From Thermalbibacter longus (GTDB lineage Bacteria; Chloroflexota; Chloroflexia; Thermomicrobiales; Thermomicrobiaceae), in assembly GCF_023806485.1 (NCBI RefSeq), contig NZ_JAMSLR010000012.1, forward strand, positions 27,838 through 91,837: DNA of 64,000 nt, in the 5' to 3' direction. Position 1 is the first letter of the stretch, and each line of letters opens with the position of its first letter. Both the position numbers and the translations under genes were made by a program. Positions 27,122-36,094 of the stretch are shown piece by piece. The notes beneath the pieces were generated by a model. The model saw only the letters and a program-made list of their open reading frames with translations. It had not been told where the DNA came from and did not search any database.

Positions 27122-27479
27122 GGCAGTACCTCTCCTTACGATCGCTCGTTGAGAGATGAACGGGGCTTAGGCGGCGGCCTCCGGGGCTGCCTGCGTCCAG
27201 CCGGGGTATTGGGGCTCAGGCGGTCCGGCCGGGTGAGCAGGCAGGTGCCGGAAGCCGCCCATTAGGGTCAGGGGAAGCGCTCTCGTGCCGGCAGGGCAGC
27301 AGGACGTGAATCCTGCCGGCCATGACCGCGTGGGGCACGCGGGATCGATCGAGCGGTACGCTGTCGCGATCCGTGCGCATAGACGAGCGGACGCCAATCA
27401 CGAGCGCCACGAGTTCGACGCGTCCATTCTAGCCCAGTCCCCCGAATTTTCCCAAGGGGTACCGCTGGCCAGCGGCCTG
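27122..27479 (-). other. proC leader and intergenic region, 358 bp
   Basis: Between proC and the creatininase-like gene. On the minus strand it holds a promoter at 27426-27455, and then about 300 bases of leader before the proC start. A hairpin with 9-bp arms GCCGGCAGG/CCTGCCGGC lies at 27286-27319. Short frames of 64-76 codons exist in the leader but lack ribosome sites. Confidence 0.4.
27426..27455 (-). promoter_or_regulatory. Probable promoter of proC
   Basis: On the minus strand, TTGGGA (27450-27455) and TAGAAT (27426-27431) with an 18-base spacer (4/6 and 5/6 to consensus). The region is AT-rich compared with its surroundings. Confidence 0.45.
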
Positions 27480-28286
27480 TCAGATGCGCTCGTCTCCTTC
27501 GAGCTCGAAGTCCTCGTAGTACTCGCCCTCCTCGACGAAGGCTTCGATGAACTCGACCAGCCGATCCAGCGCCGTCTCGATGATTCGCTCGCCGAATTCG
27601 ACGGAGGCCGCCCGCGCGTCTCCGAGCGCGCCGTTCGCGGTGATCTCGTCGAAGGTATAGGGCACGTGGACCGGTCCCGACCAGCGGGCGTGCGGGTACT
27701 CCTGTTGCAGGAGTTCCCCTGGGCTCAGCGCCTCGGTGCGCACAGCCCAGGGAGCCAGGTAGAGGAGTTGGCTCGTCTCGCTCTCGCAGGCATGACCGAT
27801 CACCGCGGCCTTCTTGCCGGCCTGCACCACATCGCTCGCCAGCTCGCTGATAGAGACCCAGGCCGCCAGCACGTCCAGCTCGCGTCGCAAGCGCGCCACT
27901 AGCAGATCGAGCGCTGGCCGGTTGCCGCCATGCCCATTGATGAACAGGAACCGGTCGAACCCGTGCTCGGAGAGGCTCTCGACCACCTCGTAGAGCACCT
28001 GGGTGAACGTCTCCGGCGCGAGCGTGATCGTCCCCGGGAAGCTCATGTGATGCGGCGACACGCCGTAGGGCATGACCGGCGCCACCAGTACTTCGGGGTA
28101 GAGTCGCTCGGCCAGGCGAAGCGCGAACTCGTGCGCCCGAATACTGTCGGTCCCGAACGTGGTGTTCGGCCCGTGCTGCTCGGTCGACCCGACGGGGATG
28201 ACCACCAGGCTGATCTCGGAGCTGGCTGCCTCCAGCTCCGGCCAGGTCAGCTCCCAGAGCACGTAGCGGTTGCGCCCCTCCTCCAT
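27480..28286 (-). CDS. Creatininase-family amidohydrolase
   Basis: 268 aa from the ATG at 28284-28286 (GAAGGGTGGGG upstream). Metal-binding motifs of the creatininase fold are complete: GSTEQHGPN (Glu and His), GTDSIRA (Asp), INGHGGN (His) and HACESETS (Glu). The family includes creatinine amidohydrolase, the FAPy deformylase ArfB of archaeal riboflavin synthesis, and the mycofactocin protein MftE. No mycofactocin or riboflavin genes are nearby, so the substrate is open. It ends with an acidic tail rich in Glu and Tyr. Divergent from the GH15 gene. Confidence 0.88.
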   Translation of the reverse strand: MEEGRNRYVLWELTWPELEAASSEISLVVIPVGSTEQHGPNTTFGTDSIRAHEFALRLAERLYPEVLVAPVMPYGVSPHHMSFPGTITLAPETFTQVLYEVVESLSEHGFDRFLFINGHGGNRPALDLLVARLRRELDVLAAWVSISELASDVVQAGKKAAVIGHACESETSQLLYLAPWAVRTEALSPGELLQQEYPHARWSGPVHVPYTFDEITANGALGDARAASVEFGERIIETALDRLVEFIEAFVEEGEYYEDFELEGDERI

Positions 28287-28393
28287 GACGGCCCCACCCT
28301 TCAGTAGCAGTGTACCGACCAGCAACCGGTAGCCCCGCATAGTACCATGCATGCCGGGATCGTGAAAGCCAGCGCGAGGGAGTGTCGCTGCCG

Positions 28394-30265
28394 ATGTCAA
28401 CATCCCCGACCAGGCAGACGAAGGAGACAGCCGCGCCCGACACGCGCTACCCGCCGATCAGCGACTACGGCGCGATCGGCGATGGACGCAGCATCGCGCT
28501 GGTATCCCGGCGCGGCTCGGTCGACTGGTGGTGCCTGCCCCGCTTCGACAGTGACCCCGTCTTTGCCCGGCTGCTGGATGCTGACCTGGGTGGCTACTTT
28601 GCCATCGAGCCGCTGGAGCCGGCCGAGACGCGGCGCCGCTACCGCCCCGACACCAATATCCTGGAGACCGAATTCCACACCGCCTCCGGCCGCGTGCTGA
28701 TCGTCGACTTCATGCCGGCGCTCACCGAGCGACAGAAGAAGATTTTCCCCGTGCCGTACCGGATGCTGGTCCGCCGGTTACGCTGCCATGCCGGCCGGGT
28801 AACGCTGCGCATCACCGTCCGCCTGCGCCCGAGCTTCGGGCGGCGCACTCCGGATGTCCAGCGGCTCCAGCCGGCCTGGTACTCGATCGGCTGGGCTGAC
28901 CAGCTCTGCATCCTGTACAGCCAGGTGCCGCTCGAGATCCGTGGCGGCACCCTGACCGGGTCGATCACGCTCGAGCAGGGCCAGCGGCTCGACCTGGCCT
29001 TGGCCTACTCGCCGGAAGCCCCGGCCGAGCTGCCGATCCCCCAGCATTTCGACCTCCTCGAGCGGCTGACCGAAGACTTCTGGTGCACCTGGGTCGGGCA
29101 CTGCTGGTACCGCGGGCCGTATCGCGACGCGGTGATCCGTAGCGCCCTGGCGCTCAAGTTGATGATCTACGCTCCATCAGGGGCCATCATCGCCGCGCCG
29201 ACCACCTCCTTGCCCGAATACATCGGCGGCGTGCGCAACTGGGATTACCGCTACTGCTGGCTACGCGACGCGGCGTTCACCGTGCGCGTGCTCCTGAACC
29301 TGGGTTTCCACCGCGAGGCTGACGCCTTCGTCGACTGGCTGCTCCATGCTACCCGGCTCACCCATCCGGAGCTGCAGGTGGTCTACTCCATCTACGGCGA
29401 GACGCACCTGCCCGAGCGACTGCTGACCGACCTCGAGGGCTACCGGGGCTCGCGCCCAGTGCGCGTCGGCAACGACGCGTCCAGGCAGTTCCAGCTCGAC
29501 GTCTACGGCGAGGTGCTGGACGCGCTCGCGATCTACCGGCGTACCGGCAGGCCGCTCGAGCGCGATGACCACACCCTTATCCGCGGCCTGGCGAGCGTGA
29601 TTATGCGGCGCTGGCAAGAGCCCGACGATGGCATCTGGGAAGTCCGCTCTGGCCGCGCGCACCACGTGCACTCTAAGGCGATGTGCGCCGTCGGCCTGCG
29701 GCGGGTGCGCGAGCTGGCCCGCCTCGACGGCTTCTCGATCCCCGAGGGGGAGATCGCCCGTACCGAGGCGGCCATCGAAGACTGGATACTGCGGCACGGC
29801 TACGACCCGGAGCTGGGCGCGTTCGTCAGTGTGCCAGGGCGAGGGCTCGACGCCGCGCTCCTGGTGCTCGCGCTCATTGACTGCTTCCTCTCCCCGCGTG
29901 ACCCCCGCGTCGTCGGCACCGTGGAGGCGATCGCCCGCTACCTGGCGCGGGGCGAGCTGGTCTATCGCTATCTCCGCGAGGACGGGTTGCCTGGCCCGGA
30001 AGGCGCCTTCGTGATCTGCTCCTTCTGGCTGGCTGCGGCGCTGGCCCGCATCGGCCAGCTCGAGCGGGCGTTCGAGCACTTCGAGCGGCTGCTGCAGCGC
30101 GCGAACGACCTGGGGCTGCTGGCCGAGGAGATCGATCCGGCGAGCGGCGAGCAGCTCGGGAACTTTCCCCAGGCGTTCAGCCATATCGGTCTGATCGATA
30201 CGGCGCTGGCGCTGGAGGAGCTGAGCGGCCGGGAGCGCCTGCCAGTATCGGTCGCCGCCTCCTGA
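28394..30265 (+). CDS. GH15 glycoside hydrolase (glucoamylase/trehalase-like)
   Basis: 623 aa from the ATG at 28394 (GAGGGAG upstream); a GTG at 28382 is an alternative. N-terminal beta-sandwich (ISDYGAIGDGRSIALVSRRG, SVDWWCLPRFDS), then the alpha/alpha barrel. Signature segments are VRNWDYRYCWLRDAAFTV, GIWEVRSGRAHHVHSKAMCA (general acid Glu region) and GPEGAFVICSFWL (general base Glu). This layout is that of cytoplasmic GH15 enzymes, among them the mycobacterial trehalase; no signal peptide is seen. It would hydrolyse alpha-glucosides such as trehalose or maltodextrin. Substrate not settled. Confidence 0.93.
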   Translation: MSTSPTRQTKETAAPDTRYPPISDYGAIGDGRSIALVSRRGSVDWWCLPRFDSDPVFARLLDADLGGYFAIEPLEPAETRRRYRPDTNILETEFHTASGRVLIVDFMPALTERQKKIFPVPYRMLVRRLRCHAGRVTLRITVRLRPSFGRRTPDVQRLQPAWYSIGWADQLCILYSQVPLEIRGGTLTGSITLEQGQRLDLALAYSPEAPAELPIPQHFDLLERLTEDFWCTWVGHCWYRGPYRDAVIRSALALKLMIYAPSGAIIAAPTTSLPEYIGGVRNWDYRYCWLRDAAFTVRVLLNLGFHREADAFVDWLLHATRLTHPELQVVYSIYGETHLPERLLTDLEGYRGSRPVRVGNDASRQFQLDVYGEVLDALAIYRRTGRPLERDDHTLIRGLASVIMRRWQEPDDGIWEVRSGRAHHVHSKAMCAVGLRRVRELARLDGFSIPEGEIARTEAAIEDWILRHGYDPELGAFVSVPGRGLDAALLVLALIDCFLSPRDPRVVGTVEAIARYLARGELVYRYLREDGLPGPEGAFVICSFWLAAALARIGQLERAFEHFERLLQRANDLGLLAEEIDPASGEQLGNFPQAFSHIGLIDTALALEELSGRERLPVSVAAS

Positions 30266-30273
30266 GAGGGGGA

Positions 30274-30765
30274 CTACGGCTGCCAGCCGAGCGTCAGGCC
30301 GAGCAGGAGGCCGTAGATCACGTGCGCGAGCAGCGTCACGATCGCGGTCTGCCGTCCGTAGTTCAGCCCGAGGAAGCCAGGCGGCTGGAGGTTGCGCGTC
30401 GGCTCGGGGCCGGTCGCGTCGCTGGCCATTCGCGGGTGGATGCCGGGCAAGACCGGGAGGACGACCATCAGGACGACCAGCCCGTGGAGCAACCCGAGCA
30501 GCGCGCCCGATTCCCAGCTCGGCTGGCCCAGGAGCCGGAAGTAGGCGGCGTACAGGAAGGCGATAAGCCAACCGTTGATGATGTGCACCAGTACGCCGAG
30601 CGTCTTGGCGCGCTCGCGGTCGGGGGTCAGGATCAGCCCGAGGATGAGAGGGAGATCCATCCGCGTCAGCCCAGCCGCCTGGCTGCCGCGCAGGATCAAC
30701 GTCAGGATGAGGGTGGCAGCCAAGCCCCAGAGCACCACCTGGCTGAACCCGAGCCAGACCTGCAT
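30274..30765 (-). CDS. Small polytopic membrane protein
   Basis: 163 aa, start ATG at 30763-30765 (GAGGTCTTCGGTC upstream; the ribosome site is only fair). Four hydrophobic helices: about 5-25, 55-80, 85-108 and 138-160. A conserved-looking pair is VHIINGWLIAFLYAAYF in helix 2 and HVIYGLLLGLTLG in helix 4, with Gly-His/Tyr spacing repeated, suggesting a duplicated two-helix unit. Short polar loop HPRMASDATGPEPTRN before helix 4. I do not recognise a named family. It ends eight bases from the convergent GH15 gene. Confidence 0.7.
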   Translation of the reverse strand: MQVWLGFSQVVLWGLAATLILTLILRGSQAAGLTRMDLPLILGLILTPDRERAKTLGVLVHIINGWLIAFLYAAYFRLLGQPSWESGALLGLLHGLVVLMVVLPVLPGIHPRMASDATGPEPTRNLQPPGFLGLNYGRQTAIVTLLAHVIYGLLLGLTLGWQP

Positions 30766-31185
30766 GACCGAAGACCTCCCGCGAGACTCTGGCTACATTC
30801 AAGCGTAGCGGCGCGAGGAGAGGCCGGCAACGATAGCGATTGCCGAGCGCCTCTCACTCTTGCACGCCGTGTCAGCCGCGATCCTGTGGCATCGCCTGGC
30901 GCAGGTCTGGGGCCCCGCGCTCACCCGTCAACGCCGGCGGAAGGGGCACTCTATGGCATCGCTGTAAACTGTGGGGAAACCCGCTGAAGCCGGCTCGCTG
31001 GTGTGCCAGCTCCCTGCCAGGAGACTTAAGGGACGATATGTAGGGGCGACCAGCCGGTCGCCCCTACTTCAGCTACGGCGCCGGTCGCGCCTGGCGTGCT
31101 CGCCGATCGCCACCGGCGCCGGCTCCTACTTGGAGTCCTGCATGGTCTATCTTACAACGGCGCATGAAGTCAGGAGATGACACTT
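30766..31185. other. Intergenic region, 420 bp, upstream of the TA pair
   Basis: Divergent spacer between the membrane protein and the antitoxin. Holds a perfect REP-like palindrome at 31040-31067 and the ribosome site AGGAG at 31172-31176; otherwise nothing recognised. Confidence 0.45.
31040..31067. repeat. REP-like palindrome, GTAGGGGC family
   Basis: GTAGGGGCGACC (31040-31051), loop AGCC, GGTCGCCCCTAC (31056-31067): a perfect 12-bp stem. It shares the GTAGGGGC arm start with the units at 37997-38050. Confidence 0.75.
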
Positions 31186-31440
31186 ATGATCAGAACAACG
31201 CTGACGAGTAAGGGGCAACTCACGATTCCGAAACCTGTGCGGCAGCAACTTGCCCTGGGCAAGGGGGATCAGTTCGAGGTCAGTGTGGTCGACGACGAGA
31301 TCCGGCTGCGCCCGCTCCGCCGCTACCGCGCGGCCCAGCTCCGGGATCTGCTGCGAGGCAGCCGGATACCCTTCGCCGGTTTCGAGCAGGAGAAGGCAGC
31401 GCTCGCGCAGGCGTTGTCCGAGCGGGAGCAGCGAGGCTAG
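31186..31440 (+). CDS. AbrB/MazE-type antitoxin
   Basis: 84 aa from the ATG at 31186, nine bases after AGGAG; the ATG at 31177 directly abuts that site and is less likely. The N-terminal SpoVT/AbrB swapped-hairpin domain is clear (TLTSKGQLTIPKPVRQQL, then KGDQFEVSVVDDEIRLRPL). The C-terminal 35 residues form a helix that would wrap the toxin. It would bind and neutralise the PIN toxin encoded three bases downstream and repress the operon by DNA binding. Confidence 0.9.
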   Translation: MIRTTLTSKGQLTIPKPVRQQLALGKGDQFEVSVVDDEIRLRPLRRYRAAQLRDLLRGSRIPFAGFEQEKAALAQALSEREQRG

Positions 31441-31443
31441 CCT

Positions 31444-31842
31444 GTGCGCTATTGGCTCGACACCAACGTGCTGCTCCGGCTCGTCACGAAGACTCCCCCT
31501 GACCTGTTCGAGCGCGCGCTGGCGCTGGTCGCGCAAGCCGAGTTCGGAGCGCTCTCCCTCGCGGTTCATCCGCTCCACGTCGCAGGGGCGACCTACTTGC
31601 TGCGCCGCCTGTATACGTATACACACGAGGAAATCAGGCGAGAGTTGGGCATCGTCCTCCGTTTGGAGGCGCTCGCTGTCCACGACGAGGAACACGTGCT
31701 CGCCGCGCTCGATCTGATGGCGGAGCGCAACGTCGACTTCGACGATGCCTACCTTGCCCTCTGGGCCGCCACCTGTGGCGACGGGGTGGCTTCGTTCGAC
31801 GACGATCAAAAGAAGCTGCCGGTTACCCTCCTCAGCGCGTAG
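31444..31842 (+). CDS. PIN-domain ribonuclease toxin (VapC-like)
   Basis: 132 aa, GTG start three bases after the antitoxin stop. PIN motifs: Asp in YWLDTNVLLRL, a Glu in THEEIRREL, then Asp pairs in VDFDDAYLAL and VASFDDDQKKL. These acids bind Mg2+ for RNA cleavage. VapC toxins typically cut tRNA or rRNA when the antitoxin is degraded. The order antitoxin-toxin and the tight spacing are typical of type II modules. All catalytic residues appear present, so the toxin is probably active. Confidence 0.9.
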   Translation: MRYWLDTNVLLRLVTKTPPDLFERALALVAQAEFGALSLAVHPLHVAGATYLLRRLYTYTHEEIRRELGIVLRLEALAVHDEEHVLAALDLMAERNVDFDDAYLALWAATCGDGVASFDDDQKKLPVTLLSA

Positions 31843-32106
31843 GCTACCGAGGAGCTCGAGAAGACCGGGGTATCGCTCGAAGCCAGCCTGCCCTGGAGCG
31901 CGCTTTGGGAGGGGCTGAGAGCGTGCTGCCATGCACAGGGCGTGAACCCGAGGTGACGCGAGCGACACGCGTCTGTGCTAACCCTGCGCGACAGCACGGG
32001 CGGGAAGCGCTCACTCCGCCGTTCGGTTACAGTTAGCAGACCGTGCCGCCGTGGCGCCGCTGGTCTCATGCAGCGGTGACGCGCCCGACGGCACGATACT
32101 GATCGA
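31843..32106. other. Intergenic, 264 bp, nothing recognised
   Basis: Spacer between the toxin and the MFS gene. No gene, RNA or clear promoter seen. Confidence 0.35.
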
Positions 32107-33585
32107 ATGCGAGCGGCGATGGCCGGGGGAGCGACCCAAATAGAGATGCCGGCGCAGGTGCATGTTCGGGAGCGTGCGGTCGTCGCGCTCCTGAGCGTCT
32201 GCGTGTTCTTCTCGGTGCTGAACACGTCGATGTTCAATGTCTCTCTACCCGAGATCGGGCGCGAGTTCGCTGTCAGCCCGGCTAGGCTGGGCTGGATCGT
32301 GACCGCCTATTCCCTCCTCTTCGGCGTCTCCACCCCGTTCTACGGCCGCCTGGGAGATCGCTACGGTCTCCGTCGCATGCTCATCACCGGTCTTTCCCTG
32401 TTCTCGGTCGCCTCGCTGCTGGCCGCCATCGCTCCCACGTATCCCCTGCTGGTCATCTGCAGGGCACTCCAGGCAATCGGAACCGGCGCTATCCCTTCGT
32501 TGGGGACGGCCCTGATCATTCGCCACGTGCCGGAGGCCCGGCGCGGGGCTGCGCTCGGCATCACCGCTGCCACCGTCGGCGCCGGGGCCGCGCTGGGGCC
32601 GACGCTCGGTGGCCTGATCACACAGTTCCTGAGCTGGCGGGCGCTCTTCGGCGTCAGCGCGCTTTTGGGTCTCGCAGTCCCCTTCGCCCGGCGCCTGCTC
32701 CCACCGTCCCGGCCGGCCGATTCCCGGCTCGACCTGCCCGGTGGTCTCCTGCTCACGGGCGTGGTCGCTGGCCTGCTCATCGGCATCACCAACATCGAGC
32801 GGCACGGGCTGGATTCAGGGCTCGTCCTCGGGCCCTGGATGGCCAGCCTGCTCAGCCTGCTCCTCCTCGGCTGGCGGATCCGGACTGTTCCTGATCCGTT
32901 CGTCCCGCCGTCGCTGCTCGGGAACCGCGCCTATCTGCTCGCCGGCGCAATCGCCTTTCTGCAGTCGGGCGCGCACTTCGGTATGCTGGTGCTGGTGCCT
33001 CTCCTGCTGGATCGGGTCAACCGCCTACCGGCGTTCGAGATCGGCTTGGCGATGTTGCCGTCCGCGGCGGTGATGAGTCTGCTGAGCCCGCTGGCAGGTC
33101 GTCTTGCTGACCGGCTGGGAGGACTGCTCCCGATGCGAGCTGGGCTCGCTCTCTGGGCTGCCGGTATGGTCTTGCTCTCCAGCGTCGGCGCTGGTCGCTC
33201 GGCCGTGCTGGTCGCCGGGCTCTTGATCCTCTGCGGAGCCGGCATGGGTCTCGTCAACAGCGCCAGCACCGTCGTGGTCTCGGCCCTCCTGCCATCCGAG
33301 CGCGTGGGGCTCGGCATCGGCCTGTACAATATGCAGTTCTTCCTCGGTAGCGCCTTCGGCGCGGCGCTCACCACAACAGTACTGGAGGCGCGGGAGCCAG
33401 CGGTCGATGGCTGGAACCCGCTCCACAGCGGCGCTGGAGCCGGGTTCAGCGACGCGTTCCTGATTACGCTGGCTGCCTCGCTGGTGGCCTCGCTGCTCGC
33501 CGCATTGATCCGGGCCGAGCGGCCCCGCGCGGAGCAGGCATGGTCAGCGGAGCTGCCGCAAGGAGGAGAGCGATGCCCTTCGTGA
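32107..33585 (+). CDS. MFS exporter, DHA2-like
   Basis: 492 aa from the ATG at 32107; ATGs at 32119 and 32146 are equally possible because no ribosome site is convincing. About 13-14 membrane helices, as in the DHA2 drug:H+ antiporters. Motif A is GRLGDRYGLRRMLI after helix 2 and motif C is in ATVGAGAALGPTLGGLI (helix 5); motif D1-like SVLNTSMFNVSLPEIG is in helix 1. It would expel drugs or metabolites with proton exchange. Its 3' end overlaps the next small gene by 13 bases, so they are co-transcribed. Confidence 0.88.
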   Translation: MRAAMAGGATQIEMPAQVHVRERAVVALLSVCVFFSVLNTSMFNVSLPEIGREFAVSPARLGWIVTAYSLLFGVSTPFYGRLGDRYGLRRMLITGLSLFSVASLLAAIAPTYPLLVICRALQAIGTGAIPSLGTALIIRHVPEARRGAALGITAATVGAGAALGPTLGGLITQFLSWRALFGVSALLGLAVPFARRLLPPSRPADSRLDLPGGLLLTGVVAGLLIGITNIERHGLDSGLVLGPWMASLLSLLLLGWRIRTVPDPFVPPSLLGNRAYLLAGAIAFLQSGAHFGMLVLVPLLLDRVNRLPAFEIGLAMLPSAAVMSLLSPLAGRLADRLGGLLPMRAGLALWAAGMVLLSSVGAGRSAVLVAGLLILCGAGMGLVNSASTVVVSALLPSERVGLGIGLYNMQFFLGSAFGAALTTTVLEAREPAVDGWNPLHSGAGAGFSDAFLITLAASLVASLLAALIRAERPRAEQAWSAELPQGGERCPS

Positions 33586-33908
33586 TGGCTCGTCGCGACG
33601 ACGCGTTCGTCCCCGACGTGCAGTGCGACAACTGTGGCCAGGCGGCGCCTGCCCAGACAGGCCTGGTTCTCTGGCCGCTGCGCTCGGGCAAGCGAGGAAA
33701 GGCTGCTCAGCCGGTACTCGTTGCCTGCAGCGAGCCCTGTGCCGACGCCCTGGCTAGTCGCCAGGCATCGGACGAGCTGGCCGGCGTCTCGCTCGATGCC
33801 TACCTGGCCAGCCTAATCCACTACCTGGAGATCGACCCGGCGGCCGTGCTGGAGCGCGAGGAGACCGCCCGGGCGCTGGAGCAGACGCGCGACCAGGCAC
33901 CCGAGTAG
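33573..33908 (+). CDS. Small zinc-binding-type protein
   Basis: 111 aa from the ATG at 33573, preceded by AAGGAGG and overlapping the MFS gene by 13 bases. The N-terminal half has CDNCGQ and, after 40 residues, CSEPCADAL, a two-CxxC/CxxxC pattern fit for one zinc ion. The C-terminal half is helical and acidic (EIDPAAVLEREETARALEQT). I do not recognise a family. The coupling suggests a regulatory or accessory role for the transporter, but this is unproven. Confidence 0.75.
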   Translation: MPFVMARRDDAFVPDVQCDNCGQAAPAQTGLVLWPLRSGKRGKAAQPVLVACSEPCADALASRQASDELAGVSLDAYLASLIHYLEIDPAAVLEREETARALEQTRDQAPE

Positions 33909-34043
33909 TGGCCGGCAGCCTCGAGCGCGACGTGCTACGCTCTAGCCATCGCTCGAACGGAGCATAGCCTCGGTCACCTCGACCGCGCGAGAGACCGGGT
34001 GTCCCACACCAGGGCGTGGTGACGACGCAACGAGGAGGACTCG

Positions 34044-34994
34044 ATGTCTGGCCCGATTAACGGTATCCACCACATGACCGCCATCGCTGGCGATCCCCAG
34101 CGGAACCTGGATTTCTACGCGGGCGTGCTCGGCCTGCGGCTGGTCAAGTTGACGGTGAACTTCGATGTGCCCAACACCTACCACCTCTACTACGGGGACG
34201 AGGTTGGCCGGCCCGGCACGATCATCACCTTCTTCCCCTGGCCGCACATGCGGCGCGGCCGGGTCGGTGCTGGCCAGTTCACCGCTACCGCGCTCTCGAT
34301 CCCGCCCGGCGCGCTCGACTACTGGCGAGCGCGCCTCGATGCGCACGGGGTACAGTGTGCTGCCCCCGTCGAGCGGTTCGAGGAGACCGTGCTCGCGTTC
34401 GAAGACCCTGATGGGTTACCGCTCGAGCTGGTCGCCCACCCGGGGGCCGAGGAGCGGCCGGGCTGGCCGCAGGGGCCGGTGCCGGCTGAGATGGCGATCC
34501 GCGGCATCTACGGGATAAGTGCCGTCTCGCTGGCGCCCGAGCGCACGGCCCGGGTGCTGGAGGAGCTGCTCGGCCTGCGCGAGCAGGCGCAAGAGGGCGG
34601 GCGCGCGCGCTACATCGCCGGCCAGGGCGGCAGCGGGGCGATCATCGACCTGATCGAGCCCCAGGAGGCGACGCCGGGGATCGAGGGGACAGGTACGGTA
34701 CACCACCTGGCGCTCCGCGTGCCCGACGACGACGCTCAGCGACAGGTCCATCACGAGGTCGCCGAGCGCGGCTTCCGCGTCACGCCGGTGCTCGACCGCC
34801 AGTACTTCCGGTCGATCTACTTCCGCGAGCTGGGCGGGCTGCTGTTCGAGATCGCGACCGACCCGCCCGGGTTCACGGTCGATGAGCCGGCCGAGCGCCT
34901 GGGCAGCGAGCTGCGGTTGCCGCCTTGGCTGGAGCCCCGCCGCGAGGAGTTGATCCGCCAGCTCCCGCCGCTCCGCCTGCCGGCGACCCGGTAG
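34044..34994 (+). CDS. Ring-cleaving dioxygenase-like VOC protein
   Basis: 316 aa; ATG with GAGGAGGA upstream. Two tandem VOC modules: the first begins INGIHHMTAIAGDPQRNLDF, with metal His in IHH, and the second contains TVHHLALRVPDD and ends FREIGGLLFEIATDPPGF-like, with the metal Glu in LLFEIA. The layout matches the MhqO/MhqA/LinE-type hydroquinone or catechol extradiol dioxygenases. Iron-dependent ring cleavage of a hydroquinone is the likely reaction. No other aromatic-degradation genes are nearby. Cytoplasmic. Confidence 0.88.
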   Translation: MSGPINGIHHMTAIAGDPQRNLDFYAGVLGLRLVKLTVNFDVPNTYHLYYGDEVGRPGTIITFFPWPHMRRGRVGAGQFTATALSIPPGALDYWRARLDAHGVQCAAPVERFEETVLAFEDPDGLPLELVAHPGAEERPGWPQGPVPAEMAIRGIYGISAVSLAPERTARVLEELLGLREQAQEGGRARYIAGQGGSGAIIDLIEPQEATPGIEGTGTVHHLALRVPDDDAQRQVHHEVAERGFRVTPVLDRQYFRSIYFRELGGLLFEIATDPPGFTVDEPAERLGSELRLPPWLEPRREELIRQLPPLRLPATR

Positions 34995-35076
34995 CACGGC
35001 CAGGCCCGCGGTTCCAAGAGCAGGCATTCTGACGAGTTGAGGAGATCAGCCACTAGCCGGCCGCTCTGCCGTTCGA

Positions 35077-35104
35077 TAGACCGCAAGCGATTGCGCGTTA
35101 GAAT
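35077..35104 (+). promoter_or_regulatory. Probable promoter of the HsdR_N-like gene
   Basis: TAGACC (35077-35082), 16-base spacer, TAGAAT (35099-35104): 4/6 and 5/6 to the sigma-70 consensus. About 80 bases upstream of the start codon. Confidence 0.4.
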
Positions 35105-35186
35105 AGCGGTGAGCGCCGCGAGCGGGAGCGTGCCCCGGCGCGGTGGGCTTCGGCGCGTGCCGGCCCGGGCAAGCGAGGAGGAGGCG

Positions 35187-36094
35187 ATGGCGGCTGAGGA
35201 GCTCTTGCGGGCGATCGAGCGGGTGCGTGATCGCGCCGCGCGGTACCCGCAGGAGCTGGAGACCAGCGAGGCACTGGCGCGCTACGCGCTGATCGACCCG
35301 ATCCTGCGAGCGCTCGGCTGGCCGCTCGACGACCCGTCCGTGGTCCGGCCGGAGTACGCCGCCGGGCAGGGCAAGGCCGACTACTGCCTCTTCGGCGCCG
35401 ACGGCAAGCCCGCCGTGCTCATCGAGGCGAAGACGCTCGGCCCGAAGCTGCCGCCGATCGCCCAAGCCGCGGTGGTCGGCTACGCCTGGCGGCTGATCCA
35501 GCAGGGCATCCAGATCGAATACGTCGCTATTACCAACGGGCTGCTCTGGCAGATCTACCGGCCCTACGACCTGAAGCAGCCAGTTCATACCGTCGACCTC
35601 GGCAAGGGCACGCCGGCGGAAGCGGCCGTCGCGATCCTGAGGGCGCTCTGGCGCCCGCTGCTGGCCGGCGGACCGGTCCCGCCACCACCTCCTCCGCCAC
35701 CGCCGCCTATGCCTGAGATCCCGCTGAGCGAGTTCCGTCCGGTGCCCAGTACTCGGCCACCGGCGGCGCTCGTCCTGCCGGACGGCACGGAGGTGCCGCT
35801 CCGCGTTTGGAAGGATCTCCTGGTCGAGGTGGCGCGGGGGCCGGCACGCTGAGCCCGCATCGGTGCCCAGTGCGCTTGCTGGGCGCGCAGAGGCGGTACC
35901 TGGTGCACACCGAGCCGGTGCACCCGAGTGGACAACGATTCCGTGCCTCCGAGCGTGTAGACGACAGGCTGTGGATCGAGACGCATGCGAGCGCTGAGCT
36001 GCTCCTGAAGCAAACGCGGTGGCTGCTCGAGCAGTTCGGCGAAGACCCGGCCCGGTACCGGGTGCGGCTCGCCCAGCACGGGCAGCAGCCCTGA
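35187..36094 (+). pseudogene. HsdR_N-like nuclease-fold gene with -1 frameshift
   Basis: The ATG at 35187 follows GAGGAGGAGG. The first frame (221 codons) has a PD-(D/E)xK core of the type I restriction HsdR_N kind: KADYCLF (Asp) and AVLIEAKTLG (ExK), then YAWRLIQQGIQIEYVAITNG. It continues through a run of ten or more prolines and stops at 35850-35852. The -1 frame then continues without a gap to 36094 (RYLVHTEPVHPSGQRF, then WIETHASAELLLKQTRWLLE), completing a domain that the first frame truncates. The slip fits a GGGGG run at 35836-35840. It may be a real mutation, a sequencing error or programmed frameshifting. No methylase or helicase genes are adjacent. Confidence 0.7.

Noticed and set aside
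27216..27410. Possible 64-codon gene in the proC leader
   Set aside because: No ribosome site and no motif; counted as leader sequence.
29261..30802. Minus-strand frame of 513 codons opposite the GH15 gene
   Set aside because: Antisense of a well-supported GH15 enzyme and overlapping a membrane protein gene.
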